Source: Chengkuizengella axinellae (GTDB lineage: Bacteria; Bacillota; Bacilli; Paenibacillales; KCTC-33759). Taken from it: 64,000 nt of DNA. The position numbers were made by a program, and so were the translations under genes. Within the stretch, counting starts at the first letter, position 1, and every line of letters begins with the position of its first letter. The DNA lies in assembly GCF_030730905.1 (NCBI RefSeq), contig NZ_JAVAMP010000004.1, positions 1 to 64,000 on the forward strand, in the 5' to 3' direction. Positions 55,176 through 64,000 of this stretch are shown piece after piece. The notes below the pieces were generated by a model. The model made no database searches. It was not told the origin of the DNA and was given only the letters and a program-made list of their open reading frames with translations.

Positions 55176-55997
55176 ATGTTTTTTAAAACGATAAAAGAAG
55201 GATGGGATACGACGAATCAATTGATGGGGTATATTTTGCTATTTTCAATGTATCAGCTCATTTGGGGCATTTTCTTGTATCGATGGATTCAATCCATTGT
55301 TCATTCCATATCACAACGCATCCCTATCTCCGAAATCAAAGATGCACAACAATTATTTATGATTGAAAGTGGATATTTAATCTCAAATGTAGATTTTATA
55401 ATAAACCATCTCACCCCTCTCATCATTTTATTGAGTCTTAGATGGGTTTTGTCTCCCTTATTAAATGCTGGACTTTTTTACACCATCCATTATAAACACC
55501 AAGAATCAAGCCGTTCATTGTTTTTTCAAGGGATTGTAAAACAAGGAGCTTCGTTTCTGTTTATCTCCTTTGTTCATCTTGTTTTACTTGCTGTTCCTCT
55601 ATATTGGTTCATTTCTTTCATAAAAAATAAACTTGCAACCCTAACGTCTCTAGAGTCCATCTTTTTTAATTTTGTACCTCTTGTCCTTGTTTTTGTTGTG
55701 TATGCTTGGTTCATTCATATTGTTGTTATTTATATGCAGTGGAGAAAAACAACACATAATGCGTTATTGCCTCCCATTTTCTTTATATTTAAACACTTCC
55801 TGTTCCTAATAGGTTTTAGTCTGATTATGCTGCTGCTTTTAGGATTGTCAAAAATATTATTTTCTTCAGTTTCGATCTTTTGGGCAGGATTGTTTGCCAT
55901 TATTATGCATCAAGTCCAATACTATTTCAGCACTTATTTTAAAATTTTGGAGGTTAATATTCAGTACCATTTTTGGACAAAAAATAAGCCCCAATGA
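55176..55997 (+). CDS. unknown polytopic membrane protein
   Basis: The 273-residue protein has about five to six membrane segments (for instance LIILLSLRWVLSPLLNAGLF and FIFKHFLFLIGFSLIMLLLL) and no motif I can name. GTGAGGTGA precedes its ATG, nine bases after the M1 peptidase stop, so the two are co-transcribed and may work together in the membrane. Confidence 0.75.
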   Translation: MFFKTIKEGWDTTNQLMGYILLFSMYQLIWGIFLYRWIQSIVHSISQRIPISEIKDAQQLFMIESGYLISNVDFIINHLTPLIILLSLRWVLSPLLNAGLFYTIHYKHQESSRSLFFQGIVKQGASFLFISFVHLVLLAVPLYWFISFIKNKLATLTSLESIFFNFVPLVLVFVVYAWFIHIVVIYMQWRKTTHNALLPPIFFIFKHFLFLIGFSLIMLLLLGLSKILFSSVSIFWAGLFAIIMHQVQYYFSTYFKILEVNIQYHFWTKNKPQ

Positions 55998-56028
55998 GCC
56001 ATCGGAGCTATTCCAGGTCATTATAAAA

Positions 56029-57024
56029 CTACATTTCGAATTTTTCAGTTAACCCTGGCGGTATTTTTAACATCGTTCCTGGTTCTAGTACAGCATTTAA
56101 TGGCATATCATTATATTCTGACAGTTCTACCAAATCTGGATCTGTCAGACCGTATTGTATTGCAATACTCGTAAATGTATCGCCTTCTTGAACAGTGTAA
56201 TAAACCTCTTCTGGTTCCGGCTCTGGTTCTGGTTCAGGAGCCGCCACTGCTTCAGGAATCAAGAGCACTTGACCTACATATAACGTCCTAGGGTCTGTAA
56301 TGTTGTTTAATCTTGCTAAATCTCTTGCTCTAACATTATACATTCTTGCGATTTGCCATATATTTTCCCCTGGTTTGACAATATGATAAGCCAGACCTTC
56401 TTCAGGGAGAACTGGAACCAATAATACTTGACCTACATAAATCATATTGGGATCGCTTATATTGTTAATTGCCATTAAATCTTCTAAGGAAATGCCTGAA
56501 CGTCTAGCGATTGCCCCTAATGTGTCTCCTGCTTTCACAACATAAGTTCCCATTTCAGGTTCTTCTGGTGCCATCGGGATCACAAGTGTTTGACCTACAT
56601 ATAAGACACTTGCATCTGTAATATTGTTCGCCTCAATTAGATCCGTCACAGACACTCCAAAGTTTTGAGCGATTTTATATAATGTGTCTCCTGGCTGAAC
56701 TACATACGTTTCTAAACCTGGTTCCATTGGCACAGGTATTTTAAGCTGCTGACCTACATATAACATATTGGGGTCAGTAAGATTATTTAATGTAATGATA
56801 TCGGATACTGAAACATTATAAGCAGCTGCGATTCCATATAACGTATCACCAGATTTGACAATATACGTGTCAGCTACTCCCCCCACAGGGATATAAAGCC
56901 TTTGACCCACATATAGAAAAGCAGGGTCTGTAATTCCATTTACATCAATAAGTTCTTGTACTGATACTCCGTGTTTTGCAGCAATTGCATAAAGTGTATC
57001 GCCTGGCTGTACAACATAATTCAT
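56029..57024 (-). CDS. six-LysM protein without signal peptide (first)
   Basis: The protein has 331 residues made of six LysM repeats (each about 45: YVVQPGDTLYAIAAKHGVSV then LYVGQRLYIP) joined by short Pro/Glu linkers, the longest being a PEPEPEPE stretch before repeat six. LysM binds GlcNAc polymers such as peptidoglycan or cortex. There is no signal peptide or membrane segment. I start it at ATG 57024, twelve bases after GGAGG. Lack of a signal in a spore former suggests a mother-cell product laid onto the spore, as SafA, but this is inference. Confidence 0.88.
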   Translation of the reverse strand: MNYVVQPGDTLYAIAAKHGVSVQELIDVNGITDPAFLYVGQRLYIPVGGVADTYIVKSGDTLYGIAAAYNVSVSDIITLNNLTDPNMLYVGQQLKIPVPMEPGLETYVVQPGDTLYKIAQNFGVSVTDLIEANNITDASVLYVGQTLVIPMAPEEPEMGTYVVKAGDTLGAIARRSGISLEDLMAINNISDPNMIYVGQVLLVPVLPEEGLAYHIVKPGENIWQIARMYNVRARDLARLNNITDPRTLYVGQVLLIPEAVAAPEPEPEPEPEEVYYTVQEGDTFTSIAIQYGLTDPDLVELSEYNDMPLNAVLEPGTMLKIPPGLTEKFEM

Positions 57025-57172
57025 AATGTAAAAAAACCTCCTAAATTTATAAATTTTAACCTGCATAAACTTTTCTCAATGATAAGATATGAAAACCCGT
57101 GATAAATTGCCCCTGTCAAATGCCCATTTTTTGTGACAAATGACTAGAAAATTCTCCAAACATACTTTTACA

Positions 57173-58120
57173 TCAAACATGAACTGGAGGAGGCAGCTTT
57201 AATACTTGACCTACTCTTAATTGGTTAGCATCTTTAATGCCGTTGATTCTCATTAACTCATATCCATTGACTGTGTAATTCCCTGCAATTTTAGATATTG
57301 TATCTCCAGGTACAACAACATGATAATCACCTGTTTCTGGAACAATTGGAGCAATTAACATCTGACCCACATAAATTTGATTCGGATCTTCTAAATTATT
57401 GATTTTCAACAAAGTTTCCAAAGGTACATTAAATTGACGTGAAATGGAATTTAACGTATCCCCAGATTTAACAACATACACGTTCACAACCGGTGGTTCT
57501 GTCGGGAAAAGTGACACATCTGACACAGGTGGAATATACAACCACTGTCCTACATAAATCACACCTACGTCGCTTAAATCATTAGCATCCACGATCTCTT
57601 GGACCGTTACCCCATACCTGCGCGAGAGTGAATACAAAGTATCTCCTTTCTCTACTAAATGTCTCGTGCCTCCTGTAGGTATCTTTAATTTTTGACCTAC
57701 ATAAATGTTTGATGTAGTCAGTTGATTGGTCTCCATAAGAACTCGAATTGGAATATTATATAACTGTGCAATACTCCATAAGCTTTCTCCACTTTTTACG
57801 ATATGATATCCTTCTTCCTCAGAGACTGTAGGTGCTGGGATAAATAGTTTTTGATTGACATAAATGACTGTAGTCGTTAAATTATTGGCTCTCATAAGCT
57901 CTTCTACTGTGATTCCATATGTTTGAGCAATTCCGTACAATGTTTCTCCTGATTTCACATAATGGGTTTGTTCAGAAGTTGGTATCTTCAATGTTTGACC
58001 TACATATATTACATCAGTACTTTCAAGATTATTTTCCTCTACAATGATATGCATGGGGACACCGTACATTTGTGAAATGTTATACAAACTCTCTCCACTT
58101 TTAACTACATGTGTAATCAT
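57173..58120 (-). CDS. six-LysM protein without signal peptide (second)
   Basis: The protein has 315 residues: six LysM repeats (from THVVKSGESLYNISQMYGVP to YHVVVPGDTISKIAGNY), with a Pro-rich linker before repeat five. It is a paralogue of the downstream six-LysM gene, 149 bases away, with similar layout and no signal peptide. ATG 58120 follows GGAGGTAACCAAT. Both lack any enzyme domain and so would be structural binders of peptidoglycan. Confidence 0.88.
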   Translation of the reverse strand: MITHVVKSGESLYNISQMYGVPMHIIVEENNLESTDVIYVGQTLKIPTSEQTHYVKSGETLYGIAQTYGITVEELMRANNLTTTVIYVNQKLFIPAPTVSEEEGYHIVKSGESLWSIAQLYNIPIRVLMETNQLTTSNIYVGQKLKIPTGGTRHLVEKGDTLYSLSRRYGVTVQEIVDANDLSDVGVIYVGQWLYIPPVSDVSLFPTEPPVVNVYVVKSGDTLNSISRQFNVPLETLLKINNLEDPNQIYVGQMLIAPIVPETGDYHVVVPGDTISKIAGNYTVNGYELMRINGIKDANQLRVGQVLKLPPPVHV

Positions 58121-58282
58121 ATTGGTTACCTCCTAAAACTACTCTCTAAGTTAAAGTATGATAAACCGAGACATTTTGACCCCAGACATTCGCCTATATT
58201 TTGGGTGAATGTCTAGTATGATTTATTTATAAATTAAAAAATGAAAAATAACCTATAATAAGTTAAGACATATAAACATAGC

Positions 58283-58314
58283 AAAAAACCATCACAATGA
58301 TATTTTGCAATGGT
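58283..58314 (-). terminator. terminator of the 96-residue gene
   Basis: ACCATTGCAA pairs with TTGTGATGGT on the minus strand (8 of 10 paired), loop AATATCA, followed by six T. Confidence 0.75.
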
Positions 58315-58333
58315 CTTTCTAATTTAGATTAGT

Positions 58334-58624
58334 TTAAATTAAGCTAATCATATTAATGACGTTGTTTACATCTATCATGATCCTATGTTTTTGTTTATCG
58401 TAAATCACTGTACCTTGCCCTAAGCTAATTTTACTACTAGAGCCCAGTGCAAAAAATACATCGTCTGTTAAAGTTTTAAGACATTCTTTCTGCTCTGATT
58501 CATCCAAACTCAACCAATCTTTTTCATTCATATCTAAGAAATCATAAAATTGCGGGATACCCCCAATCACTTTAGATAAATCTGAAATAATATCATCGTA
58601 TTCTCTAGCAAATTTAACACCCAT
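58334..58624 (-). CDS. small unknown protein downstream of motAB
   Basis: The 96-residue soluble protein has an acidic helical first half (DDIISDLSKVIGG, DWLSLDESEQKECLKTLTDD) and a beta-rich end (GTVIYDKQKHRIMIDVNNV). No family is recognised. It lies 38 bases after motB on the same strand, with its own terminator, so it probably shares the motAB transcript. Confidence 0.7.
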   Translation of the reverse strand: MGVKFAREYDDIISDLSKVIGGIPQFYDFLDMNEKDWLSLDESEQKECLKTLTDDVFFALGSSSKISLGQGTVIYDKQKHRIMIDVNNVINMISLI

Positions 58625-58662
58625 TTTTTATCAATCCTTTATTCTATGCTATCTCATGCTGA

Positions 58663-59412
58663 TTACTCATCTATTTTTTTAGTGATCGATACTTCTACTC
58701 GTCGATTGGCTTCTCGCCCTACCGCTGTATCATTTGAAGCAACAGGTCTATACTCACTATGACCCGTATAGCTGAAATTCCGAGGATCCAAATGTTCATT
58801 ATTGAGTAAAATTTTCATGTAATTCAAAGCCCTTGTAGAACTTAACTCCCAATTAGATTCAAATTCAGCAGAATGATGCGGGATATTATCTGTATGTCCA
58901 GCCACCAGCACTTGATAATCAGGATAATTTTCAAGCAATGTTGATATGGTCAATGCCAGTTTTCTAGATTCAAACTTTACAACTGCACTACCAGGGTCAA
59001 ACAAAATATTATCACTAATCGTTAATTTTAATTCGGATTTATTCACTTCAATTTTCAATTGAGAGTTCAATTCATTGTTATTAATATATGCTTGCAGTTC
59101 ATTTTTTAAGCTTTCTAAATTATATTCACCATAATGAGGTGTGAAATTAGTTTCATCAATCGTAGTTAAATCACCATTATCAAAATCATCGGCTGTTTTC
59201 ACCTTTGTATCTCCCTCTAAGATGCTAGTACCCCCATCTAAATAAGCATTCAAGGAGCTTGCGAGCTTTTCCATCTTCTTCGCATCAATTTCACTTGAAC
59301 TAAACAGTACAATAAACAATGCAAGCAACAAAACCAATAGGTCTGCATAGGGTATCAACCAAGATTCATCAATCTTATGACTGTCTTTATCTAATTTCCG
59401 CGTATGTCTCAC
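58663..59412 (-). CDS. motB: flagellar stator protein MotB
   Basis: MotB anchors the stator to peptidoglycan. The membrane segment with the proton-carrying Asp (IPYADLLVLLLALFIVLFS, residues about 20-38), a plug region and the OmpA-like domain (AGHTDNIPHHS; NWELSSTRALNYM; EANRRVEVSI) are complete in 249 residues. The frame overlaps motA by 26 bases; GTG 59412 has GGAG about ten bases upstream. The Asp in the membrane segment fits a proton-driven rather than a sodium type, but that cannot be settled here. Confidence 0.93.
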   Translation of the reverse strand: MRHTRKLDKDSHKIDESWLIPYADLLVLLLALFIVLFSSSEIDAKKMEKLASSLNAYLDGGTSILEGDTKVKTADDFDNGDLTTIDETNFTPHYGEYNLESLKNELQAYINNNELNSQLKIEVNKSELKLTISDNILFDPGSAVVKFESRKLALTISTLLENYPDYQVLVAGHTDNIPHHSAEFESNWELSSTRALNYMKILLNNEHLDPRNFSYTGHSEYRPVASNDTAVGREANRRVEVSITKKIDE

Positions 59413-60202
59413 CAGCTACACTCTCCTTACTAGCTTCCCCTTCCTTATTTCGTTCACTTTGAGGAAGAAAAACAGACAGCTTATACTGAATGGCAGCACT
59501 TGATATCCCTGATTGAATAGAAAGCAGCCCTTCTACCATCATTAGTTTTAAATCAATTTCTCTTTTTGATAAACGTCTTAATTTATTCGCAAATGGATGC
59601 CATAGTACATACCCCGTAAAAATCCCTAATAACGTAGCTATAAAAGCAGCTGCGATTGAACGTCCTAAAATATCCACATCATTTAAAGTACTTAACGCCG
59701 CAATTAAACCGACTACAGCTCCCAGTACACCTAATGTAGGGGCGTAGGTTCCTGCCTGTGTAAATATTTGCGCTCCAGTTTCATGTCTGTTTTCAGTGGC
59801 AGCAATATCCTCCATCAAAACTTCTCTCACAAAATCTGGATCGTTTCCATCAATAATCATCCTCATTCCGTTTTTCAAAAACGGTTCATCAACCTCATTC
59901 ATTTTATTTTCTAGAACAAGCAACCCTTCTCTTCTTGTAGTCATCGCCCAATCTTTAAAAATAGCGATCGTTTCTTCTGGTGTCATAAATTTTTGTTCTG
60001 TAAAAAGAATCTTAACCAATTGAGGAATTCTTTTCAGTTCATACATCGGAAAACCAATCATAACGGAGGCAATTGTCCCCCCAACGATAATCAGTATAGC
60101 TGCTGAATTTACTAATGATGTAAGATTTACTCCTTTTAAAACCATTCCCAAAACTAATGAACCGAGTCCAATTAATAAACCGATAACTGTAGATTTGTTC
60201 AT
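59387..60202 (-). CDS. motA: flagellar stator protein MotA
   Basis: This is the four-segment membrane partner of MotB forming the ion channel. Typical MotA phrases are GLIGLGSLVLGM near the N-terminus, MRMIIDGNDPDFVREVLMED in the cytoplasmic loop and APTLGVLGAVVGLI followed by LGRSIAAAFIATLLGIFTGY. 271 residues equals Bacillus MotA (270). Confidence 0.93.
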   Translation of the reverse strand: MNKSTVIGLLIGLGSLVLGMVLKGVNLTSLVNSAAILIIVGGTIASVMIGFPMYELKRIPQLVKILFTEQKFMTPEETIAIFKDWAMTTRREGLLVLENKMNEVDEPFLKNGMRMIIDGNDPDFVREVLMEDIAATENRHETGAQIFTQAGTYAPTLGVLGAVVGLIAALSTLNDVDILGRSIAAAFIATLLGIFTGYVLWHPFANKLRRLSKREIDLKLMMVEGLLSIQSGISSAAIQYKLSVFLPQSERNKEGEASKESVAGETYAEIR

Positions 60203-60334
60203 ATGCTGATCTCCTTAATCTTGTGATAATCAATGTTAATCTTCGGTTTCGACATACTTCACTTTTATTAGTAAATTAAACCATGTTACAACATTCTTCG
60301 ACAAGAATAAAATAAATTCCTGCATGCTTACATA

Positions 60335-60377
60335 ATTAAAAGTATAGGAGTCCTTTCCTATTAAGGTCTCCTATACT
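60335..60377 (-). terminator. terminator of hflK-hflC
   Basis: A 10-bp perfect stem (AGTATAGGAG with CTCCTATACT) and an inner CC/GG are followed by TTTTAATT on the minus strand, about 50 bases past the hflC stop. Confidence 0.75.
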
Positions 60378-60425
60378 TTCGTTTATAGTTCATATGATCT
60401 ATGAATTTAATATGATAGCACTGAA

Positions 60426-61301
60426 TTATCTACCTAACAAAATGGAAGCATACGGTGAGTTAATTGGCATCATAATGATCGGTTCACCTTGGAAGGTTGT
60501 AATGTAACTCTCCAGCGTACGATACAAGCTATAGAATTCAGGATCTTTTCCATAAGCTGCATTATAAATACTTGCTGCTTCTTGTTCTCCCTCAGCTATG
60601 ATTTTCTTAGATGTTGCTTGTGCTTCTGCAATAAGCTCCTTCGCTAAACGGTCTGCATTAGAAGTGATTTTGCGATACTCTTCATCACCTTCAGATAGAT
60701 ATCTAGCAGCAATCGCTTTTCTGTCTGAAATCATTCGATTAAAGACACTTTCTTTATTTTCATTCGGTAAATCTGTTCTTTTGATACGTACATCCACAAT
60801 TTCAATGCCATATTCATCACGTTCTAATACCGTTGCCACTTCATCTGAAATTAGCTTGTTCAAATCCCCACGAGCGGAACCCGTCTCACTAATAATGTCT
60901 CCATATTCGATTTCAGACAATTTACGTCTTACGGTATTGTATACTGCGTTGTCTATTCTTTTTTCACCGTTACTTATGATTTGTGCAGTTTGCAAAAATT
61001 TCTTAGGGTCTGCAATTCTCCAAACGGTATAGTTATCTACTTCTATTGGTTTTTTATCTTTTGTTAAAATGGGTGTAGGATTGCTGTCATACAACATTTG
61101 TCTTTTTGGCAGCGTAGTCACCGATTGGATAAATGGAATTTTAAATTTGATCCCAGGATCATCATAAATTTCAACCGCTTCTCCAAACTGTAATACGACT
61201 TTGTATTCTCCTTCATTCACAATGAATAGAGAGGTGAATCCTAAAACAATAATGAGTGCTACAACAATGATTCCTGTTATTAATCCTTTTTGTTTATTCA
61301 T
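60426..61301 (-). CDS. hflC: HflC, SPFH/band-7 protease modulator
   Basis: HflC with HflK forms a large membrane cage around the FtsH protease and restrains it. One N-terminal membrane segment (GIIVVALIIVLGFTSLFIV) precedes an SPFH domain (YKVVLQFGEAVEIYDDPGIKFKIP) and a coiled coil (EEYRKITSNADRLAKELIAEAQ). 291 residues. The start overlaps the hflK stop by four bases (ATGA). Confidence 0.92.
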   Translation of the reverse strand: MNKQKGLITGIIVVALIIVLGFTSLFIVNEGEYKVVLQFGEAVEIYDDPGIKFKIPFIQSVTTLPKRQMLYDSNPTPILTKDKKPIEVDNYTVWRIADPKKFLQTAQIISNGEKRIDNAVYNTVRRKLSEIEYGDIISETGSARGDLNKLISDEVATVLERDEYGIEIVDVRIKRTDLPNENKESVFNRMISDRKAIAARYLSEGDEEYRKITSNADRLAKELIAEAQATSKKIIAEGEQEAASIYNAAYGKDPEFYSLYRTLESYITTFQGEPIIMMPINSPYASILLGR

Positions 61302-62314
61302 TGACCCTCTCCTCCTTGTGAAGATTTCGTTGTAGATTTATTCGAGTTTGTTAATTCATTCAGCGGTAAGTATTTTACAGTGTCACCTGAATCATCTGTA
61401 ATCACAATTTTAGAATTCGGTAGGATTTTTTCCAACGTTTCTATTACTAAACGATTTTCTGTAATTACAGGGTTTTTCACATACTCAGAATGAATGGCAT
61501 TAAATTTTTCAACGTCACCTTGTGCATTCAGTACACGGGATTTCTTATCAGCTTCTGCATTCTCGATTAAGGCTTGCGCTTCCCCTCTTGCTTTTGGCAA
61601 GCGATCATTCATATATTCCTGAGCGTTATTGATTTTCGTATTCTTCTCTTCCCTTGCATCTGTAACGGCTTTAAACGCGGCTTGAACTTCACCTTCCGGC
61701 GGCTCAATATCCTGGAATTTAATATCCATCACTTGAATACCTGTAGCATATACATCTTGCAAGTCGATTAATTTTTGATATACATCCGTTTGAATCTGAG
61801 TTTTACCTTCTGTAATCGCAAAGTCTAAGTTAGTGGAACCCATCACAGAACGAATGGATGCAATCGCTGAGTTTTTAAGAAATTCTTCTGGATTTTCTAT
61901 GTTGTACAAATAATCTCTAATATTACTAATTCTCCACTCCACAACTGCGTCTGCGGAAACGATGTTTTCATCCCCTGTAATCATCAAAGCTTCTTCTTCT
62001 TTGGCTACAGTCTGTCCATTAATCACATCATAACCAATATAAATTTGCTGTGTTTTTTTAGCCGGTAATTTAATGACCTGTTGAATTGGGTATGGCGCTT
62101 TAAAATGCAGCCCAGATTCCTCTACAGTATCCGTATATTTCCCGAATGTTAGAATCGCAGCATGCTCCTGCTCCTCTACGGTATAAAACATAGTAATCCC
62201 CGCTAAAACAACTAGAACCAATACAAGCCCAATGACCGCTTTTCTTATTGTTCCAGGCGGCAACGGAGGCATTTGGGAATTAGACGTCTTCCCTTCCCCA
62301 TTAATCACTTCCAT
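61298..62314 (-). CDS. hflK: HflK, SPFH/band-7 protease modulator
   Basis: The 338-residue partner of HflC has a Gly/Pro-rich head (MPPLPPGTIRK), a membrane segment (AVIGLVLVLVVLAGITMFY), an SPFH domain (EHAAILTFGKYTDTVEESGL) and a coiled coil with AQGDVEKFNAIHSEYVKNP. Bacillus subtilis lacks this pair, while Paenibacillus-like and many other bacteria have it. Confidence 0.92.
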   Translation of the reverse strand: MEVINGEGKTSNSQMPPLPPGTIRKAVIGLVLVLVVLAGITMFYTVEEQEHAAILTFGKYTDTVEESGLHFKAPYPIQQVIKLPAKKTQQIYIGYDVINGQTVAKEEEALMITGDENIVSADAVVEWRISNIRDYLYNIENPEEFLKNSAIASIRSVMGSTNLDFAITEGKTQIQTDVYQKLIDLQDVYATGIQVMDIKFQDIEPPEGEVQAAFKAVTDAREEKNTKINNAQEYMNDRLPKARGEAQALIENAEADKKSRVLNAQGDVEKFNAIHSEYVKNPVITENRLVIETLEKILPNSKIVITDDSGDTVKYLPLNELTNSNKSTTKSSQGGEGQ

Positions 62315-62473
62315 TTAAATATCTCCCCTCTTTTTCTTTCCCTATTATGTATGATAAATGCATTCATTCTATACGTTATTGTAACAGTCTGGTTTCAAAT
62401 AACCAATAACAATTTTAATTCCATTTATTTCAGTAAGTTAGATGACCTTATTTAATTGAAAACATGCAAGTAT

Positions 62474-62493
62474 CTCCCTCTCAAAAGAGGGAG
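62474..62493 (-). terminator. terminator-like hairpin after pdaA
   Basis: CTCCCTCT and AGAGGGAG form an 8-bp perfect stem with a 4-base loop, about 30 bases past the pdaA stop. The T-run after it is weak (ATACTTGCATGTTTT), so efficiency is doubtful. Confidence 0.5.
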
Positions 62494-62521
62494 TATTTCA
62501 GAATAAAGAACGCAACAAAAT

Positions 62522-63325
62522 TTACTGATAACTTTTCACATCTAATTCATCCATTCGTTTAAAAGTATATCCTTGCTTACGGGCATCATCAATAATATCA
62601 CCCAAAGCTTCTGCATTGTCTTGAGACACGGAATGTAATAGAATCACCGCTCCTGGATGAAGCTGTCGCATGACATTGTCATATGCGTATTTCGATCCCT
62701 TTTGTGAGTTTGTTTCCCAATCCTTATAAGCTACTGACCAAAAAACATTCGTATAACCTAGCTTGCTGCTGATTTCTAAAACTCGATCATTAAAAATCCC
62801 TCTTGGGGGTCTCATATATTCCATTTGCCACTGTCCTGTCACTTTGGCTACTTCGATCTGCACCTTATCTAACTCTTCTTCAATACGATCATCAGAAATC
62901 GTGGACATATCGGGATGTCCCCATGAATGGTTACCGATCAAATGCCCTTCCTTCACCATTCGTTTCAATAACTCAGGTTCCTCTTTCACATATTGTCCTG
63001 TGACAAAAAAAATGGCAGGCACCCGTTTTTCATTTAATACATCAAGAATTTGGATGGTATTTCCATTTTCATACCCATTATCAAAAGTTAAATATAATTC
63101 TTTTTTAGTCGTATCTCCGAGAAAAACAGCACCGTGTGTTTTTAACAATTCCATAAAGCCTTCTTGGCTAATGGATGCTGGTCGTCCATCTCGACTTTTC
63201 TTTAATCCAAAATGATAGGCATCATTCGTATTCGCCAACGCACTCTCAGCAATGCTTGTACCCAACACCAAACCGAATATAACACATGTATACAACAATG
63301 ACTGAATGATCTTTGTTCTCTTCAT
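62522..63325 (-). CDS. pdaA: delta-lactam-biosynthetic peptidoglycan deacetylase PdaA
   Basis: It removes acetyl groups from muramic acid during spore cortex synthesis so that muramic delta-lactam can form. A signal peptide (LLYTCVIFGLVLGTSIAESA) precedes the NodB domain: LYLTFDNGYENG (TFDNG in place of the usual TFDDG, as in Bacillus PdaA), zinc His pair in GNHSWGHPD, YMRPPRG and the final LLHSVSQDNAEAL. I start it at ATG 63325, eight bases after GGAGG. 267 residues. Seen as a single-gene unit. Confidence 0.93.
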   Translation of the reverse strand: MKRTKIIQSLLYTCVIFGLVLGTSIAESALANTNDAYHFGLKKSRDGRPASISQEGFMELLKTHGAVFLGDTTKKELYLTFDNGYENGNTIQILDVLNEKRVPAIFFVTGQYVKEEPELLKRMVKEGHLIGNHSWGHPDMSTISDDRIEEELDKVQIEVAKVTGQWQMEYMRPPRGIFNDRVLEISSKLGYTNVFWSVAYKDWETNSQKGSKYAYDNVMRQLHPGAVILLHSVSQDNAEALGDIIDDARKQGYTFKRMDELDVKSYQ

Positions 63326-63440
63326 TGTCATTTCCTCCTAAGTTTGTAATCGTCCACTATAAGAAAACTTTTACATGTGTAATATTCCAAATACGGTCAT
63401 TGTTTATGCCTATTTACGATGGGTCTCATTATTAAGTTAT

Positions 63441-63480
63441 AAAAAACGTGCTAATGGCGTCGTCTACCACTAGCACGTTT
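63441..63480 (-). terminator. terminator of lpdA
   Basis: A 10-bp perfect stem (AAACGTGCTA with TAGCACGTTT) with a 17-base loop is followed by TTTTATAAC on the minus strand, about 35 bases after the lpdA stop. Confidence 0.8.
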
Positions 63481-63514
63481 ACAATAGAGTTAGAGTATAA
63501 TTCTTTATTTAGTA

Positions 63515-64000
63515 TTATTTTTTAATTTGATGAACTCCGTGTCCTAACGCACCTTCCGCTGCTTCCATAACGATTTCTCCAAGTGATGGATGCGCATGAA
63601 TCGTTAAAGAGATATCCTCTAAAGTAGAGCCCATTTCAACCGCTAAACCAAGCTCTGCAATTAGGTTGGAAGCCTCTTGCCCTACAATTTGCCCACCAAG
63701 AACAATACCTGTTTCTTTTTCCGCAATGATTTTTACAAATCCATCTGTAGCGTTTTTGGACATCGCACGTCCGTTTCCGCCATAATTGAATTTGTTCATT
63801 ACGATCTCAATTCCTTTTTCTTTCGCATCTCTTTCCTTCAAACCAACACTCGCCATTTCAGGATCAGAGAAAACAACTTCAGGAATCGCTTTGTAATCAA
63901 TCACACTAGGTTGACCTGCGATAACTTCTGCTGCAACCTTTCCTTCATAACTTGCTTTATGTGCCAACGCGTAACCTTCTACGATATCTCCAATGGCATA
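63515..64000 (-). CDS. lpdA: dihydrolipoyl dehydrogenase, C-terminal part (5' end outside window)
   Basis: The last 161 codons are seen; the frame is open at the right edge. It begins YAIGDIVEGYALAHKASYEG (FAD-binding end) and has the dimerisation domain with PEVVFSDPEMASVG and the active-site partner His in IHAHPSLGEIVMEAA. The enzyme is the E3 subunit of pyruvate or other 2-oxoacid dehydrogenase complexes and regenerates lipoyl groups. As the last gene before a terminator it is likely the end of a pdh-type operon lying to the right; the acting complex cannot be told here. Confidence 0.93.
   Translation of the reverse strand, partial: YAIGDIVEGYALAHKASYEGKVAAEVIAGQPSVIDYKAIPEVVFSDPEMASVGLKERDAKEKGIEIVMNKFNYGGNGRAMSKNATDGFVKIIAEKETGIVLGGQIVGQEASNLIAELGLAVEMGSTLEDISLTIHAHPSLGEIVMEAAEGALGHGVHQIKK

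Overview
The window is a stretch of chromosome from a low-GC, endospore-forming, flagellated member of the Bacillales. The best fit is a Paenibacillaceae-like organism. The evidence is a full set of sporulation genes (spoIIID, spoIIQ, spoIID, spo0F, pdaA, a YhcN-type lipoprotein), an S-layer (SLH-domain proteins plus csaB), flagellar genes (flhO, flhP, motA, motB), hflK/hflC, and gene orders shared with Bacillus (spoIIID-mbl-flhO-flhP; SRP RNA-dnaX-yaaK-recR; rpoE-pyrG-spo0F-fba-murA-rho-rpmE; ywiB-argS; speE-speB). No tRNA, rRNA, insertion sequence, prophage or CRISPR array was seen. Most genes lie on the minus strand.

Regions, left to right. 1-8.5 kb: three genes for SLH-domain surface proteins. 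The first runs off the left edge. The first two are related and each has two in-frame starts about 30 codons apart, each with its own ribosome binding site. 8.7-16.0 kb: a tight operon fabZ-pgcA-DUF5693-csaB-tagA-tagO that should make and pyruvylate the secondary cell wall polymer to which SLH domains bind; the S-layer proteins and their anchor are therefore encoded side by side. 16.5-22.4 kb: epuA, flhP, flhO, mbl, spoIIID, spoIIQ and spoID-type gene spoIID, also on the minus strand.

22.5-26.5 kb is the most interesting part: a plus-strand cassette of six genes (69-residue protein; exported Ser/Gly-rich protein; glutathionylspermidine-synthase-like ATP-grasp ligase; membrane-anchored protein; DUF350 membrane protein; DUF4178-like protein). 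It is preceded by a sequence that fits the sigma-W ECF consensus exactly (TGAAAC, 16 bases, CGTA). I infer an envelope-stress peptide-ligase system related to E. coli yjfKLMC. 26.5-29.4 kb is an AT-rich insert with two unrecognised secreted or membrane genes.

29.4-35.1 kb: recR, yaaK/ybaB, dnaX, an orphan PAS histidine kinase, the SRP RNA gene, a spore lipoprotein gene and rpmE. 35.3-42 kb: rho, murAB, fba, spo0F, pyrG and rpoE, with a pyrG leader whose promoter, GGGC start and terminator match CTP-sensing attenuation. 42.4-50.2 kb: a subtilase without a signal peptide, argS, ywiB, speB, speE and pbpG, bordered on both sides by the same family of 68-bp repeats in opposite orientation; the right-hand copy runs into an array of small hairpins. 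50.7-58.6 kb: nagR-nagB with a probable NagR operator, ywhD, an M1 peptidase, a membrane protein, two hexa-LysM proteins and a small unknown gene. 58.6-64 kb: motA-motB, hflK-hflC, pdaA, and the 3' part of lpdA cut by the right edge.

Many starts are TTG or GTG with strong ribosome binding sites. I shortened several reading frames on that ground and say so in each entry.
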